A stretch of 64,000 bases of DNA from an uncultured Anaerolineaceae bacterium (GCA_927443345.1 CAKMKJ010000034.1:1-64000); one strand, 5' to 3'. Shown: positions 8,379-16,977, counted from the stretch's first letter. Program-made: numbers and translations. Notes: a model not told the origin generated them from the letters alone.

Positions 8379-8409
8379 TCCGACAGGGAATGGGATACTC
8401 CCTGCCGGA
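8379..8409 (-). terminator. Intergenic hairpin between the metal ATPase and nadE
   Basis: TCCGACAGGGA (8379-8389) and TCCCTGCCGGA (8399-8409) pair over 11 positions with one mismatch. There is no strong T-run, so it may attenuate or stabilise the mRNA rather than fully terminate the metal-resistance transcript. Confidence 0.4.
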
Positions 8410-8426
8410 CCGAGACACTGAAATGA

Positions 8427-10553
8427 TTACGACCTCAGCATACGCAAACCGCTGCCGATGACGACAAACTCACTGATCTCATGAGCCAATACTGCGACAG
8501 GCAAGGTGAACCAACCACCCACTGCGCCGATGATGAGAACACTGATCACCACTGCCGAAAGTACCAGGTTCTGGTTGACGACGGATTGATTACGTTTTGC
8601 CAGGCGTAACGCGTAGGCCAATTTCTCTAGATCGTCGGCCATCAGGGCAACGTCAGCGGTTTCCAAGGCCACGTCTGTTCCCGCAGCTCCCATCGCAACA
8701 CCCACTGTCGCTTCGGCCAACGCAGGGGCGTCATTGACCCCGTCGCCGACCATTGCCACGTGACCATAGCGGGCGGTTAGTTCGCGTACTTTGACTGCCT
8801 TATCCTCAGGTTTCAGGTCTGCATATACCTCATCGATCCCGAGCTCACGGGCAATCGCCTGGGCGGTACGTTCGTTATCACCGGTCAGCATGACCACTTT
8901 TTCAGCTCCAGCAGCGTGCATCGCATCAATGGCTTTCTGGGCATTGGGACGGATGTTGTCACGGATGGCAATCATGCCCCATGGGGCTTGCTCATCGCCT
9001 AGCAAAACTACCGTTTTACCTTCGCCTTGAAGGTGGTTGATATCATCCCAGGCGTGTTCCAAAGAAATTCCAAGCTTTGAGAGAAACAGGTCCGGGCTGC
9101 CAACATAAACTGTGTGACCATCCAGGCTGGCAGACGCGCCTGCCCCAGTTAAAGAGCGGAAGTCAGCCAGTTCGGCTGGTTGGACTCCCTGCGCCTCTAC
9201 ATATCGGACAATAGCTTGGGCCAGAGGATGGCTGCTGCGCCGTTCAATGCCGGCCGCCACCGCTAAGAACTCTTGTTGAGAATTTGTCAGCCGGTCCGGA
9301 TTCTGGCGGAAGTGAACTACATCTGTTACCTCCGGTTCACCGCGCGTCAGCGTGCCGGTCTTATCCATCGCTATGACCTTCACCTTGGCTAGTTCTTCAA
9401 CATACACTCCACCTTTGATCAGCACACCATTGCGGGCGCCAGTGCCAAGCGAAGCCACCAATGTAATCGGGATGGAAATGACCAGGGCGCAGGGTGCGGC
9501 TGCCACAATGAAGACAGTTGCCCGGATGATCCACATCGTCCAGTCTGTGCCGAAGAATAGCGGTGGTAAAATGGCAACCAGAATCCCAATGAGTAAAACG
9601 ATGGGGCTATAGCGCGCGCCAAAACGCTCGATGAAACGCTGGCTTTTGCCTTTCTTTTCCTGTGCCTCTTCAACCATGGTGATAATGCGGGCGATCGTGT
9701 TATCGGCAAAGGTTTTGGTCGCGCGAACTTCCAAAGCGCCTTCCCCGTTGATGCTGCCGGCGAAGACCGTGTCGCCTAACAGTTTCTCCACAGGGACGCT
9801 TTCACCCGTTACTGGAGCCTGGTTGACGCTGGAAGCTCCAACCAGTACTTCACCATCAGTAGCCATAGATTGTCCCGGTTTGACGATGAATACGTCCCCA
9901 ACCAACAGCTCTTCGACCGGGATCTCTAGCTCGCGGCCATCCCGACGAACCAGGGCTACCTTCGGGGCAAGGTCCATCAGAGCTTTAATCGCGGCGCGGG
10001 TTTTTTCCTCTGTATAGCCTTCAGCTGCTTCACTGAGTGAGTAGAGGAAGACCAACATGGCTCCCTCCAAAACCTCACCCATTGCCGAAGCGACCACCGC
10101 GGCGACCATCATCAACAATTCGATTCCGACCTTCCGCTCGAATATCAATTCTTCGATAGCCTCTCGACCAAAATAATACCCACCGATCACTATCGCGGCA
10201 ATAAAAATAATGGTTGAAATAAGAACCGGAGCATCAGTCAGACCAATTAACCAGCCGGCCAAAAGCAGGACACCGGACGCCACTGAAGTTAATACTTTGG
10301 GATTTCGCCAGGGTTTGACCTGTTCGGCCATTTCCATCGCTTTTTGAGGCGGAAAACCCAGGTTATCCAATTTTTGTTTCAAAGCATTCGGATTAGTCTG
10401 GTCAGGGTCATAGGTCAGCGCGACTTTGGCAGATTTAGGATAAACCTTTAACCCTACGAGGCCTACAAAACCTGTTAACCCTCGTTCAATGTTGGCTGCG
10501 TCATGTTCGCAGTCCAAATTGCTTACACGTACTTCGATCTTGTTCGATTCCAT
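8427..10553 (-). CDS. Heavy-metal translocating P1B-type ATPase (Zn/Cd/Pb class)
   Basis: This 708-residue pump exports divalent soft metals using ATP. It has an N-terminal HMA-like domain (1-70) that keeps only LDCEHD instead of a CxxC pair. Transmembrane helices cover about 85-140. The actuator TGES is followed by a helix with APC, replacing the usual CPC. Then come DKTGTLT (phosphorylated Asp), a P-type HP motif (SSHPLA), MLTGDN and GDGVNDAPA, and a last helix pair with HEISE. The APC motif and the cassette with an ArsR sensor and lspA fit Zn/Cd/Pb rather than Cu export. It is the distal gene of the minus-strand metal operon. Confidence 0.9.
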   Translation of the reverse strand: MESNKIEVRVSNLDCEHDAANIERGLTGFVGLVGLKVYPKSAKVALTYDPDQTNPNALKQKLDNLGFPPQKAMEMAEQVKPWRNPKVLTSVASGVLLLAGWLIGLTDAPVLISTIIFIAAIVIGGYYFGREAIEELIFERKVGIELLMMVAAVVASAMGEVLEGAMLVFLYSLSEAAEGYTEEKTRAAIKALMDLAPKVALVRRDGRELEIPVEELLVGDVFIVKPGQSMATDGEVLVGASSVNQAPVTGESVPVEKLLGDTVFAGSINGEGALEVRATKTFADNTIARIITMVEEAQEKKGKSQRFIERFGARYSPIVLLIGILVAILPPLFFGTDWTMWIIRATVFIVAAAPCALVISIPITLVASLGTGARNGVLIKGGVYVEELAKVKVIAMDKTGTLTRGEPEVTDVVHFRQNPDRLTNSQQEFLAVAAGIERRSSHPLAQAIVRYVEAQGVQPAELADFRSLTGAGASASLDGHTVYVGSPDLFLSKLGISLEHAWDDINHLQGEGKTVVLLGDEQAPWGMIAIRDNIRPNAQKAIDAMHAAGAEKVVMLTGDNERTAQAIARELGIDEVYADLKPEDKAVKVRELTARYGHVAMVGDGVNDAPALAEATVGVAMGAAGTDVALETADVALMADDLEKLAYALRLAKRNQSVVNQNLVLSAVVISVLIIGAVGGWFTLPVAVLAHEISEFVVIGSGLRMLRS

Positions 10554-10564
10554 AGTTTCTCCAA

Positions 10565-10807
10565 TCAGGGTGAATTATCTGGTTTCTTCAACCAGGCTGA
10601 TAACAATTTTTTCATTTCGTCAGTCTTCTCTTCAATGCTATAGACTGGGTAAAAATCGGATATGATTTGAAGTCGATGCCGCAGACGATTTTCAAGAAAC
10701 TTTGGCCTATGACAAACACTCCTATACACTAAGATCTAAAAACCGGAGCGCTCCAATGCATCATCCAAATTCTTCTTAGTTCCCAATATATAATCGAGTT
10801 TTACCAT
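10565..10807 (-). pseudogene. Decayed small ORF in the metal-resistance operon
   Basis: The spacer between the ATPase and methyltransferase genes holds one 81-codon frame with a good start (AAAGG before ATG 10807) and stop at 10565-10567. It is interrupted by one in-frame TAG after MVKLDYILGTKKNLDDALE and four more residues. The C-terminal part ends KTDEMKKLLSAWLKKPDNS. The N-terminus is faintly like DUF302-type proteins, but the family is not certain. It is either a pseudogene of a fourth operon member or a very short peptide gene. Confidence 0.4.
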
Positions 10808-10850
10808 CCTTTCTTCTCTAGAATATAAGGAGCATTTATTTCTGGTGGTT

Positions 10851-11495
10851 TCAATTCAATATGCCTTTTGCTTTAACAAAGTTTGCCGTGAAAAAGTACC
10901 ATAGACCATGCGTTTCTTTCAAATGGAAGCCGGCTGCCTCAGCCATTCGCTGTACTGTGCTGCGAGACTGATAATGCGGGTCGGGAAAGATTTCCGTGAT
11001 CGAAAGTATGCCGTTGGGTTTGAGCGCTGCATAGCACTGCTGGATGGCCGCCTCACGATCAGGGATTTCTCCCAGCACCGTGCAGAGGTAGACCAAGTCG
11101 AAACTCTCGGGTGGGAATTGCGGCTTGGAGGCATCGCCTAGTACAGCGATGAGATTGGATACTCCAGCTCGCGCTGCTCTGGCGTTCAACCGGACAAGCA
11201 TCCCTGGCTGTATATCCAGCCCAACCACCTCGCCTCCTGGCTGCACCCGTTTTGCAGCCGGGATCAACAGACGCCCTGGTCCAGGACCAATCTCCAACAC
11301 GCGCTGACCGCGTTTCAGACCAATGCGATCCAACGTGGTTTGCGTGCCCAGAACTCGATCCATCAGCGGCCCTTCCACCAACCCAGACATCCAGGTTGGG
11401 CAAGGAAGTGAGCGCTGGCGACTGATCCGACGCCAGATCAAGCTCACCCCGACCAGGGTCAGGATGGATAGTAATAGGATCCTCAACATTTTCAT
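10851..11495 (-). CDS. Class I SAM-dependent methyltransferase, membrane anchored
   Basis: This 214-residue protein has an N-terminal hydrophobic segment (residues 2-20) and a Rossmann methyltransferase domain. SAM-binding motif I is VLEIGPGPGRLL near residue 74, followed by an acidic motif II in VVGLDIQPGM and GDASKPQFPPESFDLVYL. It resembles UbiE/MenG-type enzymes, but the acceptor is unknown. The ATG at 11495 overlaps the lspA stop codon (ATGA), so translation is coupled. A methyltransferase also follows the ATPase in the divergent operon, which hints at a shared role in metal resistance, for example metal or lipid methylation. Confidence 0.8.
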   Translation of the reverse strand: MKMLRILLLSILTLVGVSLIWRRISRQRSLPCPTWMSGLVEGPLMDRVLGTQTTLDRIGLKRGQRVLEIGPGPGRLLIPAAKRVQPGGEVVGLDIQPGMLVRLNARAARAGVSNLIAVLGDASKPQFPPESFDLVYLCTVLGEIPDREAAIQQCYAALKPNGILSITEIFPDPHYQSRSTVQRMAEAAGFHLKETHGLWYFFTANFVKAKGILN

Positions 11496-11974
11496 GCCTG
11501 CTGCTCCTGATCTGGGGATTTGATGCTCAATATAGTCCACATCAGAATGGCGGTCCCCACCACGATGAAGCTATCTGCCAGATTAAAGGTCGGCCAGCGA
11601 ACCGTGCTAAAGCCAAAGTCCAGGAAGTCTGTCACTCGACCATCTGCAAGGCGGTCAGCGAAATTTGCCACCGCACCTCCAAGGATCATCCCGATGGGTA
11701 TGTGCATAGCAGATGGAAATTCACCGCGGCGTAACACCCCTACGAGCCAGATGACTAAACCACTAATGATGATGCCAGTGACGATGATAGGAAATGTCCC
11801 ACCGTTGGCGAATAAGCCGAATGCCACACCCGTGTTGAAACCGAGTGTCAGGCGAAAAGTCTGACCCAGGATTGGAATGGGCGAGGTCAATGCTTGCTCA
11901 GCCCAAGCCTTTGTCAACCCATCCAGAAGAAGGGCAATGATAAAGGTAGCTAAAATTCGAAGACCCGTTTTCAT
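11492..11974 (-). CDS. lspA: Lipoprotein signal peptidase (signal peptidase II)
   Basis: This 160-residue integral membrane aspartic peptidase cleaves prolipoprotein signal peptides. It has four hydrophobic segments and the family blocks FNTGVAFGLF, GGAVANFADRL with GRVTDFLDF (first catalytic Asp region), and FNLADSFIVVG (second catalytic Asp). An extra lspA copy is a known companion of metal-resistance operons, as with the fused PbrBC protein of lead operons. Its place between an ArsR-type sensor gene and a metal ATPase fits this. It starts two bases after the sensor gene's stop codon. Confidence 0.92.
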   Translation of the reverse strand: MKTGLRILATFIIALLLDGLTKAWAEQALTSPIPILGQTFRLTLGFNTGVAFGLFANGGTFPIIVTGIIISGLVIWLVGVLRRGEFPSAMHIPIGMILGGAVANFADRLADGRVTDFLDFGFSTVRWPTFNLADSFIVVGTAILMWTILSIKSPDQEQQA

Positions 11975-11975
11975 C

Positions 11976-12335
11976 CTATACTTGTTCCTGACTTATATCG
12001 CGCGGGAGGTTATATCGAGTGCACTCGTATATTCCACGGGCGACATCGGACAATAAGGATTCGGCCGTTGCCAACAGGTCGCCGACACGGTCGTCGCTAA
12101 GCCGATAGAGCGCATACTTCCCTTGTTGTTCAGCGGCGACTAAACCGCATTCGCGCAGACAGCGCAAGTGGTTGGATGTGTTGGATTGGCTCATCCCCGT
12201 GATCGCGACAATTTCGGTAACGTTCAGCGGTCCATTCTTCAGCGCCTGCAAGATGCCTAGACGGGCCGAATCGCCGAAGCCGCGAAAAAGCTTAGCCTGC
12301 AATTGAACGCTTTCCGCATTTGCCACTATTTGCAT
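11976..12335 (-). CDS. ArsR/SmtB family metal sensor, CmtR-like
   Basis: The protein is 119 residues with a winged helix; the recognition helix is in GMSQSNTSNHLRCLRECGL. Two Cys four residues apart in that helix (HLRCLRECG) plus a C-terminal Cys (IYECTRY) match the Cd/Pb-binding pattern described for mycobacterial CmtR. It is therefore probably a Cd(II)/Pb(II)-responsive repressor of the downstream lspA, methyltransferase and ATPase genes. Its own promoter overlaps a dyad (12359-12376), so autoregulation is likely. The metal assignment is inferred from Cys positions only. Confidence 0.85.
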   Translation of the reverse strand: MQIVANAESVQLQAKLFRGFGDSARLGILQALKNGPLNVTEIVAITGMSQSNTSNHLRCLRECGLVAAEQQGKYALYRLSDDRVGDLLATAESLLSDVARGIYECTRYNLPRDISQEQV

Positions 12336-12358
12336 GGAATACTCCTTTTACATTTATG

Positions 12359-12404
12359 TATCATAATATGATGATATATTATTCGATTCAATAATTTTTG
12401 TCAA
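12359..12404 (-). promoter_or_regulatory. Promoter and operator dyad of the minus-strand metal operon
   Basis: On the minus strand TTGACA (12404-12399) and TAATAT (12381-12376) are 17 bp apart, a near-consensus promoter. Immediately downstream lies TATCAT-AATATG-ATGATA on the plus strand (12359-12376), an inverted repeat with 6-bp arms. It overlaps the likely transcription start and is the expected binding site for the adjacent ArsR-family sensor. Confidence 0.75.
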
Positions 12405-12456
12405 GAGCACGATCAATTTTTAGCTAAACAGTTTTTATATTTCACTCAGACCACTC

Positions 12457-12511
12457 TTGACAGAAAAACCTAATTGTAATAATATAAATTATAGTTGAGC
12501 AATTATTCAAC
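12457..12511 (+). promoter_or_regulatory. Promoter and SmtB/CadC-type operator of the plus-strand metal operon
   Basis: TTGACA (12457-12462) and TAATAT (12480-12485) are 17 bp apart. Downstream lies TTGAGCAATTATTCAA (12495-12510), extended to GTTGA/TCAAC arms. It closely resembles the TGAACAATTATTCA core recognised by SmtB/CadC/ArsR-family repressors. It sits about 15 bp before the sensor gene ATG and should control that gene and the ATPase behind it. Confidence 0.8.
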
Positions 12512-12525
12512 AAATAGGTGATGTC

Positions 12526-12840
12526 ATGGCCGAAAACTCTGAAAGTAAATGTAGTGTAGATGAGCATACCGCTGAACGTATAGCAAGTTTATTTGAGTCA
12601 TTAAGTGATCCAACTCGCGTTCGAATTATTTCCGCTTTGGTTGATGGAGAAGTCAACGTGGGTGATCTCGTCCAAATCATTGGATTAAGTAAATCGGCGA
12701 TTTCTCATCAACTCAGAGGGTTACGGGATAAACGCGTTGTACGGGCTAGAAAACAAGGGAGACAAGTATTTATTTCACTTGATGATGAACATATCAGCGA
12801 GTTGTTCAAACGTGGTCTGGACCACGTCTGCCATGAATAA
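12526..12840 (+). CDS. ArsR/SmtB family transcriptional repressor, zinc-sensor type
   Basis: The protein is 104 residues with a winged helix and recognition helix IIGLSKSAISHQLRGLR. The C-terminal helix carries the alpha-5 metal-site pattern Asp-x-His and His-x-x-His (DEHISELFKRGLDHVCH), as in SmtB, CzrA and ZiaR. An N-terminal Cys with nearby Asp and His (KCSVDEH) could add an alpha-3N site. A zinc or cobalt sensor is the best reading, different from the CmtR-like sensor across the divergent promoter. The next gene overlaps its stop codon. Confidence 0.87.
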   Translation: MAENSESKCSVDEHTAERIASLFESLSDPTRVRIISALVDGEVNVGDLVQIIGLSKSAISHQLRGLRDKRVVRARKQGRQVFISLDDEHISELFKRGLDHVCHE

Positions 12841-13114
12841 TATTCGAATTCCTCATAATCTCATAATTATCCTTCTATTAATTCTGATTACGCTAAGCGT
12901 TGGTGTTCATTTTCTCCACGATTTACAACCTAGGCATGCAGACATCTTGGGAATAAGTTCGGGGTCGTGCAATGGAGCCCTGCATTACGGAATTTTTACC
13001 GGTATGATCCCTACAATGTTTCTCATTGCATTACTTGTAAAGGATGAATCTGCCAGTTGGTTTTTCCTCCGGACAAGTACACTTTCAGTTTTCGTGCCTC
13101 CTCCTATCCGATAG
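12833..13114 (+). CDS. Small hydrophobic membrane protein
   Basis: This is a 93-residue protein of no known family. It has a hydrophobic segment at about residues 8-28 and a second at about 55-75, with His and Cys residues between (HFLHDLQPRH and SGSCNGALHYG). Its ATG overlaps the stop codon of the zinc-sensor gene by 8 bases, so it is translationally coupled. A longer out-of-frame reading from 12737 exists, but the overlap with the sensor makes ATG 12833 preferable. Its place between a metal sensor and a metal ATPase suggests an accessory role in metal handling, without direct proof. Confidence 0.55.
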   Translation: MNNIRIPHNLIIILLLILITLSVGVHFLHDLQPRHADILGISSGSCNGALHYGIFTGMIPTMFLIALLVKDESASWFFLRTSTLSVFVPPPIR

Positions 13115-13213
13115 TAAAACTCCCAATGTAGTGATGAATTTGCGCTATTTAGCGTGGCTAATTTTACTTGTGCTTTCGCTTTTCAAGATGAACGATTTAT
13201 TAAGGACAAACCA

Positions 13214-15634
13214 ATGATAGAAAAAACGGTGGAAATCTCGCTGCCATTATTACTGCCAGAAATTCAAGATGCTTGCGATCACTGTATTGACCGGTTGAAT
13301 GCCCGCTTGCAGGCCCAAAGAGGTATTCTCCAAACACACCTGCATTTGGATCATGATCCGGTTGATTTATGCATCCATTACGATCCTAATTTGATTTCGC
13401 TAGCTGCAGTCAAACGTATTGCTGAGGAGGCTGGATCGGAATTGCGCAATGGTTACCACCACGAGCAAATTCCCTTTACAGGACTTGACAGCGCTGATTC
13501 AGCCACCATGATCTCCAAAGAGCTCGAAGGCATGGATGGGATGCTCCATGCTAGCGTGAGTTATGCTGCAGGGTTCGCAATTGTCGCATTTAATACGAAA
13601 AAAGTTTCCCTTGAACAAATCCAACGCACCATGCGTCGTTTTGGAGCTTATCCAATATCAAAGCCAGCGGTGAAAGAGGAAAAAGAACCTCATGTTCATG
13701 AACATGAACATGAGCACGACCACGGTACCGCGCCATCCTTTCTTCCACATTGGCTTCAAGAACGCTGGACCCTGTTCCTTATCGCTATAGGTGGTGTATT
13801 CCTCCTAATTGGTTGGGTCGGGCAGCAATTTCTCCACTTACCAGCAACCGCTGCCTTGATACTTTTTCTTCTTTCTTACGTTGCCAGTGCATACGATATT
13901 GGACATCACGCCATTCCGGCACTATTAAAAGGTAAGTTTGACACTGATGTGCTGATGTTAGCTGCCGCCGTTGGCGCTGCTTTCCTGGGAGCATGGGCTG
14001 AAGGCGCTTTCCTGCTCTTTCTGTTTGGTTTGGGGCATGCTGGCGAACATTATGCATTGGATCGTGCACGTAATGCAATTAACGCTTTAGGCGAATTGAT
14101 GCCCAAGACAGCACAAGTCCGACGTGGCGACCAAATTATTGAAGAACCAGTTGATCAGCTCTCCATTGATGACATGGTTGTTATCCGACCTGGTGACCGT
14201 ATTCCAGTGGATGGGCTGATTGCCCTGGGTGAGAGTTCTATTGATCAAAGTCCTATCACCGGAGAATCCGTCCCTGTTCAAAAGGGTGTCGGTGATGAAG
14301 TGTTTACCGGAACGATTAACCAAGACGCTGCCTTGGAAGTAAAAATCACTCGGCTCGCAAAAGATAATACTTTGAGTAGAGTCATGAAAATGGTCGCTGA
14401 GGCACAAGGTCAGCAAAGCCCTACTCAACAGTTCACTGATCGATTTACCGCCCGTTTTGTTCCAATTGTGTTGATTTTAGTTGTTCTTGTTGCAGCCGTT
14501 CCTCCTATTGTGGGGTGGATGCCGTTCTCAGATAGTTTTTATCGGGCTATGCTGCTGCTAGTTGCTGCTTCACCTTGTGCATTAGCCGTTGGTACCCCAG
14601 CATCAGTCTTGGCGGGAATCGCTCAGGCTGCACGCAATGGTGTATTGATAAAAGGTGGTGTACACCTGGAAAACCTTGGACGACTAAACGCGATTGCCTT
14701 TGATAAAACGGGAACGCTCACTCAAGGAAAATTTCAGGTTACTGATGTCATACCTTTTAATGGTTCACGATCGGAAGATGTATTAAGCCTTGCAGCAGCT
14801 GTTGAACAACAATCCAATCATCCGTTAGCATTAGCAATCGTTCAAGCTGCACAAGGGCAAAATTTGATTCTTCCTTTAGCGAATGGCTTGGAAAATATTC
14901 CAGGGCGTGGAGTACGAAGCCAGGTGGGAGGACAACCGGTATGGTTAGGTTCACTCAAACTATATGAAGAAAACGATGGAATTCTCATCGATGAAATCAT
15001 TCGACAAACAGTAACACGGCTGGAAATCGCTGGTCGGACAACAATGACAGTAAGCAACAATGGTTCATTTATTGGTGTTATAGGATTATCAGACGTGGCG
15101 AGACCTGGCGTTTCTGTGGTTCTTGCAAGGTTGCGAAACTTAGGTGTGAAGCACTTAATCATGCTCACGGGGGATAATACAAAAGTAGCCCAACAGATTG
15201 CGCAAGAAATTGGCGTCACAGATGTAGAAGCAGAATTAATGCCAGAAGACAAGCTGAGTACGATTCAGCGTATGAAAAAAGAATTTGGAGCAGTTGCAAT
15301 GATCGGGGACGGCGTAAACGATGCCCCAGCGCTTGCCACCTCTACGGTTGGAATTGCAATGGGAGGTGCTGGAACAGCCGTCGCTCTCGAAACAGCAGAT
15401 GTAGCTCTTATGGCTGACGATCTCGGTAAACTTCCATTCGCAGTAGGTTTGAGTCGAACCAGCCGCAAAATTATCCAACAAAACCTAGCCATCTCATTAG
15501 GAGTTATATCGCTACTGATCCTTACCTCAGTATTTGGTTTGGTGCAGCTCAGTTGGACAGTAATAGCCCATGAAGGTAGTACGATCCTGGTGGTGATGAA
15601 TGCACTTCGCTTGTTGAGGTACAAAAATGGATGA
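13214..15634 (+). CDS. Heavy-metal translocating P1B-type ATPase with His-rich linker
   Basis: This is an 806-residue metal pump. The N-terminus has two degenerate HMA-like domains (1-75 and 85-150), the first with CDHC. A His-rich linker (HVHEHEHEHDHG, near residue 165) probably binds zinc. Transmembrane helices, TGES, an ion-pathway SPC motif, DKTGTLT, SNHPLA, MLTGDN and GDGVNDAPA follow in order. The SPC motif and His-rich linker fit Zn/Co/Cd export. ATG 13214 is chosen because AAGGAC precedes it; a GTG at 13154 would add 20 residues. The stop overlaps the start of the next gene. Confidence 0.9.
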   Translation: MIEKTVEISLPLLLPEIQDACDHCIDRLNARLQAQRGILQTHLHLDHDPVDLCIHYDPNLISLAAVKRIAEEAGSELRNGYHHEQIPFTGLDSADSATMISKELEGMDGMLHASVSYAAGFAIVAFNTKKVSLEQIQRTMRRFGAYPISKPAVKEEKEPHVHEHEHEHDHGTAPSFLPHWLQERWTLFLIAIGGVFLLIGWVGQQFLHLPATAALILFLLSYVASAYDIGHHAIPALLKGKFDTDVLMLAAAVGAAFLGAWAEGAFLLFLFGLGHAGEHYALDRARNAINALGELMPKTAQVRRGDQIIEEPVDQLSIDDMVVIRPGDRIPVDGLIALGESSIDQSPITGESVPVQKGVGDEVFTGTINQDAALEVKITRLAKDNTLSRVMKMVAEAQGQQSPTQQFTDRFTARFVPIVLILVVLVAAVPPIVGWMPFSDSFYRAMLLLVAASPCALAVGTPASVLAGIAQAARNGVLIKGGVHLENLGRLNAIAFDKTGTLTQGKFQVTDVIPFNGSRSEDVLSLAAAVEQQSNHPLALAIVQAAQGQNLILPLANGLENIPGRGVRSQVGGQPVWLGSLKLYEENDGILIDEIIRQTVTRLEIAGRTTMTVSNNGSFIGVIGLSDVARPGVSVVLARLRNLGVKHLIMLTGDNTKVAQQIAQEIGVTDVEAELMPEDKLSTIQRMKKEFGAVAMIGDGVNDAPALATSTVGIAMGGAGTAVALETADVALMADDLGKLPFAVGLSRTSRKIIQQNLAISLGVISLLILTSVFGLVQLSWTVIAHEGSTILVVMNALRLLRYKNG

Positions 15635-16250
15635 CCGACTTAACCTGAAGATCTATCGGACTTGGGCGCCAATCTATGATTTTGTGATGCGACCGGTATA
15701 CGGGGCAGCTCGCCGACGCGCCATCGAACTTCTGAACCTCCAAGTCGGTGAAAAGGTTTTACTCCCTGGTGTGGGGACTGGATTAGATCTCCCCCTACTC
15801 CCATCAGGTGCCCAAGTCACCGGGATTGACCTCACTCCGGCTATGTTAGAGAAAGCCCGCGCAAAGTCAAATGATAAGGGAATGATCTTTGCTGTTATGA
15901 ATGCCCAAGCCCTTCAATTTCCAGATGACACTTTCGACGCTGTAATCTTAAACCTTATCCTCAGCGTAGTGCCTGATGGTGCAGCCGCATTTGCTGAAGC
16001 CTGGCGGGTTTTGCGCCCAGGTGGTCGTGTAGTGATTTTTGATAAGTTCTTACCGGAGGCAGTACAGCCTTCGATATTCCGTAAATTGCTTGCTTGTGCA
16101 ATCCGATCCATCGGCACAGACCCGAACCGACGATTGAGCGACATAATGTGTAATATACAAGGTTTGATTTTGGAACGTGACGAACCAAGTTTGCTAAATG
16201 GGCAATACCGACTAATCCTCATTCGGAAGCAGAGAAATATTTATTCATGA
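15627..16250 (+). CDS. Class I SAM-dependent methyltransferase
   Basis: This 207-residue methyltransferase has motif I VLLPGVGTGLDL near residue 43, then VTGIDLTPAMLEKAR and a motif around DDTFDAVILNLILSVV. It resembles phosphatidylethanolamine N-methyltransferase (PmtA) and UbiE-type enzymes; the substrate is unknown. The ATG overlaps the ATPase stop codon by 8 bases, so the two are coupled. It is soluble, whereas the methyltransferase of the divergent metal operon has a membrane anchor. The two share only the fold. Confidence 0.82.
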   Translation: MDDRLNLKIYRTWAPIYDFVMRPVYGAARRRAIELLNLQVGEKVLLPGVGTGLDLPLLPSGAQVTGIDLTPAMLEKARAKSNDKGMIFAVMNAQALQFPDDTFDAVILNLILSVVPDGAAAFAEAWRVLRPGGRVVIFDKFLPEAVQPSIFRKLLACAIRSIGTDPNRRLSDIMCNIQGLILERDEPSLLNGQYRLILIRKQRNIYS

Positions 16251-16326
16251 AACTCACTTTCTTCGAGTTAATCTTAAGTGGTTATATGGCTTGAGAGCAT
16301 TCATTGTATGAGGAATCTTATTTAGT

Positions 16327-16367
16327 GTACACCGTCATGGAGGTGTCCTACTAGACCGACGGCGTAC
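16327..16367 (+). terminator. Hairpin downstream of the plus-strand metal operon
   Basis: GTACACCGTC (16327-16336) pairs with GACGGCGTAC (16358-16367) with one mismatch, about 75 bp after the methyltransferase stop codon. There is no T-run directly behind it. It could mark the transcript end or be a remnant of a mobile-element end. Confidence 0.4.
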
Positions 16368-16463
16368 AGTCTGCGCTCCCTATTTTTATTGTTTATCTAC
16401 CGACCCGTTGCCAAACAGAATACCTATGACAAATATGGAGATTTGTTGCAACCCGTGTTTTGA

Positions 16464-16502
16464 GTCCAGAAAAAGACAGATCTCTGCTGTCTTTTTCTGG
16501 AC
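16464..16502. repeat. Perfect 16-bp inverted repeat
   Basis: Two perfectly complementary 16-nt arms (16464-16479 and 16487-16502, starting GTCCAGAAAAAGACAG) are separated by 7 nt. Each arm carries an A5/T5 run, so it would act as a strong hairpin on either strand. It lies just before the transposase remnant and may be a terminator or part of the element. Confidence 0.6.
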
Positions 16503-16536
16503 GACAGCGATTTCGAATATTATTGCTTTTAACTAA

Positions 16537-16794
16537 TACCGCGATGGCTTTAGAAAAAGTGGTTATTGCTTACGGAAATCACTGCAATACCGAAATAACT
16601 TCAAAGAAGCCAAGTATGATTTGGACGTTGGACACCTGGTACTCCAATCTTTTTTGGACAACGAAACCATTTATAGGTTGGTGATGTTGGTCTGCAATTT
16701 GTTATTGTTGTTCAAGATGGACATTGCCAATGGAATGGAATACCGACAGCACATCAAAATGTTCAAACCAAATAAAATAGTTCTAGCTGGTTAG
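16537..16794 (+). pseudogene. Transposase remnant, C-terminal fragment (IS1380-like)
   Basis: One frame is open for 85 codons from after a TAA to a TAG at 16792. It reads YRDGFRKSG, then NNFKEAKYDLDVGHL, LVMLVCNLLLLFKM and YRQHIKMFKPNKIVLAG. The pattern ExK-GxxxL-LxxLxYNLxxxF-R-K is that of the C-terminal part of IS1380/IS4-type DDE transposases, with the last catalytic Glu in KEAK. There is no start codon and the N-terminal two thirds is gone, so it is inactive. The family assignment is from memory of the pattern. Confidence 0.55.
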
Positions 16795-16939
16795 ATCACC
16801 GGAATAGCAAGATGTGAATAATTGAAACTCTCAACAAATTACTCTTTTCAAGAATTCTATGCAAAAACCCATTCCTGAACAACACACATCTATTGTGTCC
16901 CAATCTGTTCTTTATACTTAAGTTAAGCAGAGAATATCA

Positions 16940-16977
16940 TTTCTAACATCCCATTTTATAAAATGGGATGTTAGAAA
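16940..16977. repeat. Perfect 38-bp palindrome
   Basis: Two 19-nt arms meet without any spacer at 16958/16959 and are fully complementary; the left arm starts TTTCTAACATCCCATTTTA. It would extrude as a cruciform or fold into a hairpin in RNA from either strand. It sits about 100 bp past the dsbA-like gene (minus strand) and could terminate that transcript, although the tail is not T-rich. Confidence 0.7.

Noticed and set aside
16460-16684. Plus-strand ORF starting MSPEKDRS
   Set aside because: It runs through the inverted repeat and is out of frame with the recognisable transposase remnant, which lies in another frame.
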